Part shown: one piece after another, positions 41,231 to 49,548 of the stretch
How the letters are laid out: every line of letters begins with the position of its first letter
Position numbering within the stretch: position 1 is the stretch's first letter
From: Candidatus Binatia bacterium
Lineage (GTDB): Bacteria; Desulfobacterota; Binatia; UBA9968
Direction of reading: 5' to 3'
NCBI GenBank assembly: GCA_036504975.1
Contig: DASXUF010000146.1
Location: 1 to 57,914, forward strand
DNA: 57,914 bases
Translations under genes and position numbers: made by a program
Notes under the pieces: model-generated
What the model was told of the DNA's origin: nothing
What the model saw: the letters and a program-made list of their open reading frames with translations, nothing else
The model's database searches: none

Positions 41231-41803
41231 ATGAAAGCTGAAACAGGTCAGAAAGAGCTGAAGAGATTCCTGAACGGGCGGGTGGTGGTGAAGGTCGGCG
41301 ACATAACGAAAGAGGACGTGGATGCGATCGTCAACGCGGCGAACGGCTCGCTCATGGGCGGCGGTGGAGTCGATGGAGCGATTCACCGCGCCGGCGGCCT
41401 GGCCATTAAAGAACAATGCGGAGAGATCCGCCGAACACGGTTTCCCGATGGCTTGCCCACGGGACAGGCGGTTCTGACGACCGCGGGGAAAATGACGGCG
41501 CGGCACGTGATTCACACGGTCGGTCCGGTTTATGGCGGCGGCGGAAAGGAGAAGGCGGCGCTGCTCGCGGCCTGCTATCGCAACTCTCTCGCCCTGGCCG
41601 CGAAAGAGGGGATAGGCACGATCGCCTTTCCCGCAATCTCCACGGGAATTTATGGCTATCCGTTTCAGGAAGCCGCCCAGGTTTCCTCCCGAACGATAGA
41701 AGAGTCTCTCAAAAATTATTCTTCGCTTCGGGAAGTGCGGTTGGTTTTTTTCAGCCGTGGCGACGCAGAAATATTTTTATCGAGCCAGGTCTTTACGTCT
41801 TAG
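41231..41803 (+). CDS. Macro-domain protein (ADP-ribose / O-acetyl-ADP-ribose hydrolase type)
   Basis: 190 residues; the ATG at MKAETGQKELKRF. Macro domain with IVNAANGSLMGGGGVDGAIH (adenosine and diphosphate loops) and the second loop ISTGIYGYP. MacroD-type proteins remove ADP-ribose from proteins or hydrolyse O-acetyl-ADP-ribose; the key residues present are N of NAAN, D of VDGAIH and the GIYGY loop. C-terminus ends SSQVFTS. Three bases behind the HNH gene. Confidence 0.93.
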   Translation: MKAETGQKELKRFLNGRVVVKVGDITKEDVDAIVNAANGSLMGGGGVDGAIHRAGGLAIKEQCGEIRRTRFPDGLPTGQAVLTTAGKMTARHVIHTVGPVYGGGGKEKAALLAACYRNSLALAAKEGIGTIAFPAISTGIYGYPFQEAAQVSSRTIEESLKNYSSLREVRLVFFSRGDAEIFLSSQVFTS

Positions 41804-41853
41804 AGAAGAAGAAGATGATGGTTTAGACCCATTCTCTATGATACTATGATTCC

Positions 41854-42066
41854 ATGGAGTCTTCAGATGCTTTTAAGCTTAATAAAGAGGCATACTCGGT
41901 AACGCCCCTTTCCGCGCCCTCAGACGACAGGATACACTGGTTATCCATGTCGCCGTATGAACGCTTGCTGGCTGTCGAAATGCTGCGCCGGCTCAATTAT
42001 GGCGAACGTCAATCTACCGCCCGACTTCAAAGAGTTCTTGAAATTACTCAACGCGAGGCAGGTTGA
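41854..42066 (+). CDS. Small partner protein of an MNT-type nucleotidyltransferase
   Basis: 70 residues: DDRIHWLSMSPYERLLAVEMLRRLNYG and a C-terminal STARLQRVLEITQ, a pattern commonly found as the upstream gene of nucleotidyltransferases, suspected antitoxin or substrate-adaptor. The next gene starts 68 bases before its end, in another frame. No DNA-binding motif is clear. Function unknown. Confidence 0.7.
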   Translation: MESSDAFKLNKEAYSVTPLSAPSDDRIHWLSMSPYERLLAVEMLRRLNYGERQSTARLQRVLEITQREAG

Positions 42067-42448
42067 GTACCTGCTCATCGGCGGATACGCGGTCTCTTAT
42101 CACGGATACCCGCGCGCCACGGGCGACATGGACATTTGGATCGCCACTCACTTAGAAAACACGAATAGAATCGTCGCGGTGTTGAAGGAGTTCGGCTTCG
42201 GCCAGGCCGACCTCACGACTGAAATTTTTCAGCAGAAAGATAAGATCATTCGTATGGGAGTGCCGCCCGTGCGTATTGAAATTGCAACCGGCATATCCGG
42301 GGTCGAGTTCGGCGAATGCTATGGGTCGCGCGTGGTTGACGTGCTGGACGGGATCGAGGTCCATATCATCGACCTGCCGCACCTTAAAATCAATAAAAAG
42401 GCCGCTGGGAGGCACAAAGACCTCGACGACCTGGAGAATCTCCCGTAG
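41999..42448 (+). CDS. MNT-type nucleotidyltransferase
   Basis: 149 residues from ATG MANVNLPPDFKEFLKLLN; the frame upstream is open 14 codons without support. The catalytic motif is GGYAVSYHGYPRATGDMDIWI (GG near 26, DxD at the end), with a later acidic residue for metal binding. C-terminal LKINKKAAGRHKDLDDLENL matches the remnant at 3-179. Such proteins AMPylate or add nucleotides to RNA or partner proteins in TA systems. Overlap with the small partner gene suggests coupled expression. Confidence 0.85.
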   Translation: MANVNLPPDFKEFLKLLNARQVEYLLIGGYAVSYHGYPRATGDMDIWIATHLENTNRIVAVLKEFGFGQADLTTEIFQQKDKIIRMGVPPVRIEIATGISGVEFGECYGSRVVDVLDGIEVHIIDLPHLKINKKAAGRHKDLDDLENLP

Positions 42449-42504
42449 AAAGTTTCCCGATCAGCCGGCTGACTTTATCGACTCTTTGCATCCCGGCTCA
42501 GTTT

Positions 42505-43527
42505 TTACTTCCCGGACAAGCTCTTGATGAATCCCGAGTCTTCCAGTTCTTTGATGAACCGCGTGTCGATGTAATCCTTCACGTTCGCCTGGGAGGCCTT
42601 GGGATTGGTCGCGGCCAGGTCCTGCAAGATCAACTGATAGCCCTCGACCGGTGGATAGGGCGCGTCGGGAATATAGCGCGTGTGCCACTGCCAGGTTTCT
42701 TCCTGCGCCTTGCGGTCCTCCAGGCGCGAATATTTCTGCGAGATCTTGATCGCTTCTTCTTTGCGCGTTTTGTAAAAATGAATCGCTTCCACGTACGCCC
42801 GCATGTACCGGCGCACGGTGTCGGGACGCTCGCGGATGAGCCGCGTCGAAGTGTAGACGCCGTTTTGCGGAAACGGGATCTGCAGCGCGGCCATATCGAC
42901 CACGGTGGGAAATCCCAGCTTCTCCGCCATCGCTTTGCCCGGCTCGGTCACGACGGTGAAATTGACGATTCCTTTTTGCAGCGCGATCATGCGATCGAGC
43001 GAGCCGCCGATCACGCGCATCGTCACGTCCTTCTGCGGGTCCAGGCCCAATCTTTTCAATCCGACGCGGAGCGCGAACTCGGCGGTCGTGCCGGCGATGT
43101 GGTTGCCGCCGATCTTGCCTTTCAATTCCTCGGGCTTTTTGATGCTCGGCTGGGCGACGAGATAATACGGCAAGACGTTGACGTTGCCCGCGATCGCGAC
43201 CACGTCGCCTCCCGCGAGCCGCGCGCTGGTCAAGCCGGGCCCTCCGCCCTCGCCGATCGGAATCTCGCCGGCGAGAATCGCCTGGATGCCGCGCACGCTG
43301 CCGGAAATGAAAATCACGGTCGCGTCGAGGCCGTGCTTCTCGAACAGGCGCGCGTCTTTGGCGACCCAGATGATCGACGAAGAGCCGGGCGAGACGGAGA
43401 TGTAAGAGCTGTTGATTTTTTCCGCGGCGGCGGCCAAGCACGGCACAAGAAGCAAGACAAGTCCGAAGCCGAGCGCCCAGCCGAAAACTGGACGCGGCGC
43501 GATCCCGACGGATTTGTTTTTGCGCAT
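42505..43527 (-). CDS. NMT1/THI5-like periplasmic binding protein 1
   Basis: 340 residues from the ATG with GGAGG upstream; the first 18 residues of a longer frame are rejected. Signal segment WALGFGLVLLLVPCLAAAAEK, then SYISVSPGSSSIIWVAKDARLFEKHGLDATVIFISGS, characteristic of NMT1/THI5 and SsuA-like domains (IWVAKDARLFEKHGL is the core). Lobe two follows from GLDPQKDVTMRVIGG. Ligand unknown; transport genes are absent. Divergent from the gph gene. Confidence 0.92.
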   Translation of the reverse strand: MRKNKSVGIAPRPVFGWALGFGLVLLLVPCLAAAAEKINSSYISVSPGSSSIIWVAKDARLFEKHGLDATVIFISGSVRGIQAILAGEIPIGEGGGPGLTSARLAGGDVVAIAGNVNVLPYYLVAQPSIKKPEELKGKIGGNHIAGTTAEFALRVGLKRLGLDPQKDVTMRVIGGSLDRMIALQKGIVNFTVVTEPGKAMAEKLGFPTVVDMAALQIPFPQNGVYTSTRLIRERPDTVRRYMRAYVEAIHFYKTRKEEAIKISQKYSRLEDRKAQEETWQWHTRYIPDAPYPPVEGYQLILQDLAATNPKASQANVKDYIDTRFIKELEDSGFIKSLSGK

Positions 43528-43643
43528 AGATCCTCCTTGCCGGGCGGAGATGTTAGCACTTCGACCGGCCGGAGAAAACAAAAACTTCGCGATTTGACAG
43601 CCGGCGGCCGCGCGTCTATCTTGATTTTTCCGACGCCGCCGTT

Positions 43644-44291
43644 ATGAAAAGAGAAGTGCAGCTGCTCATGTTCGACCTGGACGGGACGCTGGCCGATACC
43701 GGACGGGATCTGGCGAATTCGGTAAACCACGTCCGGTCCACGCTCGGCCTGGAGCCGCTCGACGAAGCGGTCGTTTACGGTCGTGTCGGGCACGGGGCCG
43801 AACATTTGCTGCGCCGCTCGCTGCCGGGTGAATATGCGGATCGGTTCGCGGAAATTCTTAATCGATTTTTGAAACATTACGAGGAACACCTGCTCGACAC
43901 GACCGTGCTTTATCCGCACGTGAATGAAATCCTCGACGAGTTCGCCGGGAAGAAAAAGGTCGTGGTCACGAACAAGCTCCACTACCTTTCGGTCGCGATC
44001 TTAAGGGGCCTGAAGATCGACGCGCATTTCGACGCCGTCATCGGCGGCGACAGCGGGTGGAACAAGAAGCCCGATCCGAGCTGCCTGAACCATATCCTGG
44101 GCGAGTTCAAAGTCGCGCCCGAGAAGGCGGTGATCGTCGGCGACGGCCGCACCGACATCGAGGCCGGCAAAGCCGCCGGCATTCATACCTGCGGCGTTAC
44201 CTATGGATTGTGCGGCAAAGAGGAGCTGATTGCGGCGCAGCCGGATTTTCTGATCGATGATTTGCGCGAATTGACGGATCATATTTCTTGA
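43644..44291 (+). CDS. gph: HAD phosphatase (phosphoglycolate phosphatase type)
   Basis: 215 residues. Class of HAD: MFDLDGTLADT (nucleophile D and general acid D), VVTNKLHYLSV (lysine/threonine motif II to III) and IVGDGRTDIEAGKAAG (metal acid). Removes phosphate from 2-phosphoglycolate or related small phosphoesters; the Gph label is by length and motif and not proven for substrate. It follows the divergent start of a binding-protein gene and precedes a PPOX gene by 34 bases. Confidence 0.88.
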   Translation: MKREVQLLMFDLDGTLADTGRDLANSVNHVRSTLGLEPLDEAVVYGRVGHGAEHLLRRSLPGEYADRFAEILNRFLKHYEEHLLDTTVLYPHVNEILDEFAGKKKVVVTNKLHYLSVAILRGLKIDAHFDAVIGGDSGWNKKPDPSCLNHILGEFKVAPEKAVIVGDGRTDIEAGKAAGIHTCGVTYGLCGKEELIAAQPDFLIDDLRELTDHIS

Positions 44292-44325
44292 CGCGGCAAG
44301 GGCGGCTCTTGCCCAAGGAGGATGT

Positions 44326-44721
44326 ATGGCGACGATTCCGGAAAAATATCGCGATCTCTTGAACAAGCAAACGTTCGCGCATCTCGGAACCCTGATGCCG
44401 GACGGCAGCCCGCAGGTCACGCCCGTCTGGGTCGACTATGACGGCAAGCACATCCGCGTGAACACCGCCAAGGGGCGCGTGAAGGACAAAAATATGCGCC
44501 GCAATAAAAAAGTAGCGCTCTCCATCACCGACCCCGAGAATCCCTATCGGCATCTCGCGGTGCGCGGCGAAGTGGAAGAAATAACCGAGCAGGGCGCCGA
44601 CGCGCACATCGACTCGCTGGCGAAAAAATATCTCGGCAAGGACAAATATCCCTTTCGCCAGCCGGGCGAGGTCCGGGTGATCTACAAGATCCGGCCGGAA
44701 AAAGTCGCGACGATGGGCTAG
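44326..44721 (+). CDS. PPOX-type flavin/F420 split-barrel protein
   Basis: 131 residues with an AAGGAGG upstream. Six-stranded split barrel of the pyridoxamine-phosphate-oxidase superfamily: FAHLGTLMPDGSPQVTPVWVDYDG, RVNTAKGRVKDKNM and the VEEITEQ turn. N-terminus IPEKYRDLL resembles F420-dependent members of this group. Substrate unknown. Follows gph in the same direction. Confidence 0.9.
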   Translation: MATIPEKYRDLLNKQTFAHLGTLMPDGSPQVTPVWVDYDGKHIRVNTAKGRVKDKNMRRNKKVALSITDPENPYRHLAVRGEVEEITEQGADAHIDSLAKKYLGKDKYPFRQPGEVRVIYKIRPEKVATMG

Positions 44722-44777
44722 TTTTTCGCTTCGCGAGGAATCGTTCGACTCAGCTCACGACAGGTCTCAAATCTTGG

Positions 44778-44855
44778 TTCGACCCTTCGATCAAACTCAG
44801 GGTCCTGAGCAGGTCGAAGGACAAAGCTCACCACCCTGAGGGAACTCGAAGGGCA
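44778..44855. repeat. REP-like palindromes
   Basis: GTTCGACCCTTCGATCAAACTCAGGGTCCTGAGCAGGTCGAAGG and ACCACCCTGAGGGAACTCGAAGGGC: two imperfect inverted copies of the CTTCGA...TCAGG family between the PPOX gene and a small gene. Confidence 0.6.
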
Positions 44856-44925
44856 CATCTCAGATCTCAGGTTGGGCGCCGGCGATTTCTTGCGCTCGCA
44901 GGCAAAACTCGTTATCGTTGGCGGC

Positions 44926-45075
44926 ATGACGGAAGAAGATTTCTTCAAGAAGGTCGGAATCTACTCCCGCTATCTCATGCAGTTTATCAACGAGGGGGAC
45001 ATTCCGAAGGTCCTCGACGCGATCAAGGACTTGGAAAAATTCCGCCAGCAGGCGGAGACGGAAAAGATAGAATAG
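44926..45075 (+). CDS. Small helical protein of unknown function (49 aa)
   Basis: From the ATG MTEEDFFKKVGIYSRYLMQF, continuing to a charged helix EFRQQAETEKIE-type end. A longer frame begins inside repeat DNA. No family recognised. 200 bases follow without gene before the next binding-protein gene; nothing is visible there. Confidence 0.5.
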   Translation: MTEEDFFKKVGIYSRYLMQFINEGDIPKVLDAIKDLEKFRQQAETEKIE

Positions 45076-45290
45076 CCTTTTGAGCAGCCGCTCGCGTCCC
45101 TGGCCGGCTATACTTCCTTCCGAGCGCCACGCCATTTTTTTATCGCCGTTCTGACACAGGTTTCTATTGCCTTTGCCGCCGGGCACAGAAAAGTAGCGCC
45201 TCGGCGTCTGGACTCCGCGTCGAAATCATTATATGTACCGGGAGCCCTAATCTTACGGCCCGCGTGAAAATTTTTTGAAGGAGAGCGTGA

Positions 45291-46283
45291 ATGACAACTG
45301 TGAAAATTTGCACTGCGATCGTTCTTTCTCTGGCGCTATCGGCTTTTTGGCACAGCCCCGGCTGGACGCAAAGGCTGAGCGTCGGATACAGCGCCCTCAG
45401 CGGCGATCACTTGCCGGCCTGGGTCGCCAAAGAAACGGGAATTTTTCAGAAGAACGGCCTGGACGTGCAGTTGGTTTTCTTTACCGGCGGCACGACCGCG
45501 GTGATGGCGCTCGTCTCCGCGGACACGCCGTTCAGCCAGGCCGCAGGGTCGGGTGTCGTCAATAGCGTTCTCGCCGGCTCCGACGCTGTCATTATAGGGG
45601 GAGGGGTCACGTCCCTGAATTACTATTTGATGTCGAAGCCCGAGATTAAGACCGCCGAGCAGTTGAAGGGCGGCACCGTGGCGATCAGCCGCTTCGGCTC
45701 TTCATCGGACTTCATCGCGCGCTACGCGTTGCAGAAGATCGGTCTGACTCCCGGCAAGGACGTCAACCTCGTCCAGGTCGGCAGCACGACCCAGCGAGTG
45801 GACGCGACGATGACGGGCCGGGTTCAGGCCACGGTTGTCAATCCTCCCGCCAGCTTCATCGCGGCCAAGCGCGGGATGAACACCTTGGCGGATCTCCCGA
45901 AGCTCGGTCTGGTCTACCAGCACACCGGGGCGGTCTCCACGAGAAAATATATCCGTGAGAATCCCGACGTCGTCCGGCGCTACGTGAGGTCTCAGGTCGA
46001 GGCCGTGCACCGAATCTATACCGACAAAGCGACTTCGTTAAAGGTCCTGGCGAAGTATTTCGGCGGCAACGTGGAGCAGGACATCCTGGAGAAGACGTGG
46101 GAGAATCTCCTCAGCGAGCCGGTGTTGCCCAGGAAGCAGTATCCTTCCATCGAAGGCATAAAGACTATCTTGGCGACCGAAGCAAAAGGAAAACCGGCGA
46201 AGCCCGAGGACTTCGTCGATCTGACATTCATTCAAGAGCTGGACAAGAGCGGTTTCATCGACGGGCTGTACAAGAGGAAGTAA
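45291..46283 (+). CDS. NMT1/THI5-like periplasmic binding protein 2
   Basis: 330 residues with GAAGGAGAG upstream. Signal segment ICTAIVLSLALSAFWHSPGW, then LSVGYSALSGDHLPAWVAKETGIFQKNGLDVQLVFFTGG, the NMT1/THI5 core. Typical segments KIGLTPGKDVNLVQVG and EKQYPSIEGI-like C-terminus. Orphan receptor, no permease or ATPase adjacent. It is 15 to 30% similar by eye to the other four of this type, so not recent copies. Confidence 0.93.
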   Translation: MTTVKICTAIVLSLALSAFWHSPGWTQRLSVGYSALSGDHLPAWVAKETGIFQKNGLDVQLVFFTGGTTAVMALVSADTPFSQAAGSGVVNSVLAGSDAVIIGGGVTSLNYYLMSKPEIKTAEQLKGGTVAISRFGSSSDFIARYALQKIGLTPGKDVNLVQVGSTTQRVDATMTGRVQATVVNPPASFIAAKRGMNTLADLPKLGLVYQHTGAVSTRKYIRENPDVVRRYVRSQVEAVHRIYTDKATSLKVLAKYFGGNVEQDILEKTWENLLSEPVLPRKQYPSIEGIKTILATEAKGKPAKPEDFVDLTFIQELDKSGFIDGLYKRK

Positions 46284-46410
46284 GCGCGCGGCCCTGGGTT
46301 TTTACCGGACTTCTTCAGGGGAGATTGGATGTCAAGGCGAAGATGTGAACTTCAGTCGGGATTACACGCAACATTGAACTTCCGATGGTTTTGGATTAAA
46401 AGACGTTTAA

Positions 46411-46635
46411 ATGAAGGTTACCGTCATCAGCTCAGATCCAAAGATCATGGGGGGAACTCCTGTTTTCCAGGGGACGCGCGTGCCCGTTCAGACGCTTATC
46501 GATTACCTGGAGGCCGGCGAGTCGATCTCCGATTTCCTTGAGGGATTCCCCACCGTCACCAAGAAGCAGGTCCTGGCTTTGTTAGAAGAAGCAAAGGAGA
46601 AACTGCTTGCCGACCTTCAGAATCCTCCTGGATGA
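46411..46635 (+). CDS. DUF433-type antitoxin
   Basis: 74 residues. MKVTVISSDPKIMGGTPVF then GTRVPVQTLIDYLEAG and SDFLEGFPTVTKKQV fit DUF433, an HTH-like antitoxin of DUF5615/PIN-like toxins: GGTPVFQGTRVPV is diagnostic. The toxin starts 29 bases before its stop. Intact. Represses its own operon in relatives; no operator is visible. Confidence 0.82.
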   Translation: MKVTVISSDPKIMGGTPVFQGTRVPVQTLIDYLEAGESISDFLEGFPTVTKKQVLALLEEAKEKLLADLQNPPG

Positions 46636-46935
46636 ATGCATCGATCGGCGCCTGTCAAAACAAATTCCCGGCCATCAGGTCAAAACGACACCGGAAATGG
46701 GTTGGGCCGGTTTCGATAACGGTGAATTACTCGCCAAGGCGAAAAAAGATTTCGATATTTTCATTACCGTTGACCGCAATCTGACCTTCAGCAAAATCTT
46801 CCTCAGTTCGACATTGCCGTTCTGGTTCTGCGCGTCCACACAAACCGTTTGCAGGATTTGATCCCTCTGGCGCCGAAGATTCTCGCCGCTCTCGATAGGC
46901 TGGAAAAAGGCAAAGCCGTTTTCATCGATGCCTAA
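46607..46935 (+). pseudogene. DUF5615 (PIN-like) toxin, frameshifted
   Basis: Start TTG inside the antitoxin gene: FRILLDECIDRRLSKQIPG, the metal aspartate of DUF5615 (LLDECI), VKTTPEMGW, and VDRNLTF (second acid). The frame then fails near 46792; the adjacent frame continues LPQFDIAVLVLRVHTNRLQDL to the natural end at 46935. A single-base change restores both. The toxin is therefore probably inactive while the antitoxin remains. Confidence 0.75.
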
Positions 46936-46999
46936 CCGTCACGTTTAGATTTATAGCCGCTATGCAAAGGTAATCCGGTTGCCGATGCGATAAGGCCGA

Positions 47000-47308
47000 T
47001 CAGGCGATGCGCCTGAGATAAACGAACGACGCCGCCGTTGCGCAGAGGATAAGAGCGGCCAGAATGAACGCACAGGTGACATCCGAAAACTGAGGTGCGC
47101 AGGAAATGATCAGCGCCTTCACGGCCGTAGAAAGCATAAGGGAATATGCCGAAAATACGTTGGCGCGATACCAGATGTCGGGGCGGGACAGCGTCTTGCG
47201 GGTGCGGAAGCCGTAGATTCGGTTCGGCGGGACGAGCCTCAACGCCAGCGGAATACTGACGAGGAAGATCACGCAGCAGAAGACGAGCAGAATCGTTCGT
47301 TGGGCCAC
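47000..47308 (-). CDS. SdpI-like small membrane protein
   Basis: 102 residues with three hydrophobic spans. VPPNRIYGFRTRKTLSRPDIWYRAN is close to the conserved NxxYGxRT...S...W...N block of the SdpI/YhfL family (immunity to SdpC-like killing factor in Bacillus). Last gene of a minus-strand operon; function here is unknown. Confidence 0.75.
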   Translation of the reverse strand: MAQRTILLVFCCVIFLVSIPLALRLVPPNRIYGFRTRKTLSRPDIWYRANVFSAYSLMLSTAVKALIISCAPQFSDVTCAFILAALILCATAASFVYLRRIA

Positions 47309-47314
47309 GCCGCT

Positions 47315-47650
47315 TTACTTTTCCAGCTGCACGTCGAGGTCGGTGCCGCCCTTGGAGTTTGGACTAAATCGGACGCGATAGTTGACGAGCTTGCCGCAGC
47401 GATCCAGGGTCCAACGCTCGACGGCCGGCGTCGATTCAACAACTTCCGTCTTCACGATCTTCCGTTGCGCGCAGGTCCTATCCCTTGGCCCGTCCATGAT
47501 GAGCACCATCTGCGCGACGTCCTGCCGCAACTGCGGCGGCTCGGCCGCGCTGCTCGAAAGGGCAAAAATGCCGGTCGACAAGAGGGCTGCTAACGTTGCG
47601 GCGAGCGTCCGCTTTTTAGCGTTTATACAGCCGGTCGAAAAATTTTTCAT
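47315..47650 (-). CDS. Secreted small protein of unknown function
   Basis: 111 residues with signal peptide KRTLAATLAALLSTGIFALSSSAAE (cleavage near residue 36). The mature 75 residues hold two cysteines (DRTCAQRK and DRCGKLV) able to pair. Start overlaps the end of the upstream binding-protein gene by 35 bases. No family recognised. Likely periplasmic. Confidence 0.7.
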   Translation of the reverse strand: MKNFSTGCINAKKRTLAATLAALLSTGIFALSSSAAEPPQLRQDVAQMVLIMDGPRDRTCAQRKIVKTEVVESTPAVERWTLDRCGKLVNYRVRFSPNSKGGTDLDVQLEK

Positions 47651-48614
47651 CGTCCAATTTTTTAACGAAGCTCATATCGACGAAATCTTCAGGCCGCGCG
47701 TTTTTTACCTTGGAATTTTTCGTTCCAAGCTCGTCCAGAATCGTCTGAATGCCGGGTAGCGTCGGATAAGGTTTTTCCGGCACAACCTTCAGACTGACTT
47801 CGCGATAGGTCTCCTCCAGCGCCTCTCGGTCCGTGGTCTGAAGATATTTGCTCAAAATCTTGATGCTCGGCTCTTTTTGCGTCTTGTAGAAATGAATCCC
47901 CTCGACCGCGGATTTCATCACCGCCATGACGACGTCCGGTTGCGATTTGACATAGGCTCTTGAAGTCACCAGCGCCGTAAGCTGATAGGGGATGTTGAGC
48001 TGGGCCATGTCGATCAGCACATTGTAGCCTTGTTTGCGCGCGGTCAACGTGAAGGGCGGCGTGATGATCGTTGCCTGCACGGCTTTTGATTGCAACCCCG
48101 CCACGCGCGCGGTCTGAGCGCCGATTTGCAGCAGCGTGGCGTCCTTTTCGGGATTCAGGCCGACTCTGGCCAACGCCATACGCACGCTGAGGTCGGTGGC
48201 GCTGCCGAAGCGGCTGATGGCGATTTTTCCTCCCTTGAGCTGCTCGACGGTTTTTATTTCCGGGAGGGACACGAGGCTGTAGGGAAAGGTATTGAGAAAA
48301 CTCGCAATCATCACCACGTCCACTCCAGCGAGGCTGGCGGCGACGGAAGCCGAGCCGTCCGCCTGGGTCATCGGCACGTCCCCTCCGACCATGGCTTGAA
48401 TTCCGAGCGAGCCGCCGGCCACGAAGATAAGCGATACCTCGAGGCCGTTCTTGCGGAAGAGTCCCGCTTGCTGGGCGATGATGACGACGGCTTGATAAGG
48501 ACTGGTGGCGGTGTAGGAGAGATTGAGTTTCTTCGTCTGCGCGTTGGCCGGCGGAACCGGCAACAGAAAAAATAATAGAGAAACCGTAAAGCCGAGCGCG
48601 CGCTTTATTTTCAT
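47616..48614 (-). CDS. NMT1/THI5-like periplasmic binding protein 3
   Basis: 332 residues from the ATG overlapping the previous stop (ATGA); the long open frame upstream is the wrong frame of the lyase gene. Signal MKIKRALGFTVSLLFFLLPVPPANA, then LNLSYTATSPYQAVVIIAQQAGLFRKNGLEVSLIFVAGG. Core QAGLFRKNGLEV as in this family. Typical KVGLNPEKDATLLQIG in the second lobe. Encoded directly after the citrate-synthase-like lyase, the only binding protein here coupled to a metabolic enzyme. Confidence 0.93.
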   Translation of the reverse strand: MKIKRALGFTVSLLFFLLPVPPANAQTKKLNLSYTATSPYQAVVIIAQQAGLFRKNGLEVSLIFVAGGSLGIQAMVGGDVPMTQADGSASVAASLAGVDVVMIASFLNTFPYSLVSLPEIKTVEQLKGGKIAISRFGSATDLSVRMALARVGLNPEKDATLLQIGAQTARVAGLQSKAVQATIITPPFTLTARKQGYNVLIDMAQLNIPYQLTALVTSRAYVKSQPDVVMAVMKSAVEGIHFYKTQKEPSIKILSKYLQTTDREALEETYREVSLKVVPEKPYPTLPGIQTILDELGTKNSKVKNARPEDFVDMSFVKKLDDEKFFDRLYKR

Positions 48615-49402
48615 GCGCTCTCCTTCCCCTCCAACTCGTACGCGAGCGCCGACTGGATCGCGGCGGTGATGTTTCCCGCCATCGGATTGCGCATCTCTTC
48701 GCCGATGTGCGCCATGGCGCCGAGCGTGCGGCCGATGATCGCGAATGCTTTGGACATGGCCCACGGCAGTCCCAGGTCCGAAGCGACGGCGGCGATCGCG
48801 CCGGTGACGTTGACCGGGAGGCGCCGCCCGCGCAGCGCCTCCGCGGCGCGCGCGATGCGCTGCAGCAACTCGCAGTAGCGGCCGTAAACTTCCGTCTCCC
48901 GCGCGATCTGAAACAGCCGCTCGGCGCGCGGATCGCCTTCCGCGTGCGTGCGGTGGCCGATGCCGGGAATGCGCTGCTTTCTTTCTTCGTGGCGCTTCGC
49001 GACGGCGGCGGCAATCGCGTCGAGATCGGCGCCGGCATCGATTTTCCGCGGCAGCGCTTCCTGGAGCATGCGCGCGCACCACTCGGACGAGCCGAGATGG
49101 ACGCTGCCCGCCCCGAGAATGGCGGTGGCCACGGCCGCCTGAATCGCCTCCGGCGCCGTGTGATAGGTGAGCCGCGCCGCGACGATGCTCGAAACCATTC
49201 CGTGCTCGACGAGAATCGTGAGCAACGCGTCGATCATCCGGGTTTGTCCGGCCGTCGGCATGCGGCCCGCGAGCATCAAGAAGGTCATTTGGCTGAAGGT
49301 AATTTTCCCGACGAGATCTTCGGTCAGGTCGTAGCCGCGCACGAGAATCCGGTGCAATTCGGCTTTGCCCAGGCCGGTGACGATTTTTCCCTGTTCGCTC
49401 AT
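48611..49402 (-). CDS. Citrate-synthase-like acyl-CoA lyase (citryl-CoA lyase type)
   Basis: 263 residues with GGAGG upstream. Citrate-synthase-fold: PGIGHRTHAEGDPRA carries the catalytic histidine (H150), equivalent of GFGHRVY..DPRA. The second catalytic aspartate (NVDF in citrate synthase) is replaced by threonine in LPVNVTGAI. Loss of that aspartate suggests a lyase or another acyl-CoA condensation rather than citrate synthase. Coupled ATGA to the binding protein downstream. About 40% shorter than full citrate synthase. Confidence 0.88.
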   Translation of the reverse strand: MSEQGKIVTGLGKAELHRILVRGYDLTEDLVGKITFSQMTFLMLAGRMPTAGQTRMIDALLTILVEHGMVSSIVAARLTYHTAPEAIQAAVATAILGAGSVHLGSSEWCARMLQEALPRKIDAGADLDAIAAAVAKRHEERKQRIPGIGHRTHAEGDPRAERLFQIARETEVYGRYCELLQRIARAAEALRGRRLPVNVTGAIAAVASDLGLPWAMSKAFAIIGRTLGAMAHIGEEMRNPMAGNITAAIQSALAYELEGKESA

Positions 49403-49548
49403 AGAAGCCCTCCTTCGCGCGCAGAGAGAAGCTCTTGTGGAGACATACGAGAAGGTGTTCTTGCTGTCAAGGTAGTTATCGCGGGACTATTGCAGGCGCA
49501 CGTCCATTCAAGTTAGATTCGCGGCAGAGATTCGGGAGGCTATGCGCC

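Noticed and set aside
47689-49038. 449-codon minus-strand frame
   Set aside because: Wrong-frame reading of the lyase and binding-protein genes; arginine-rich nonsense.
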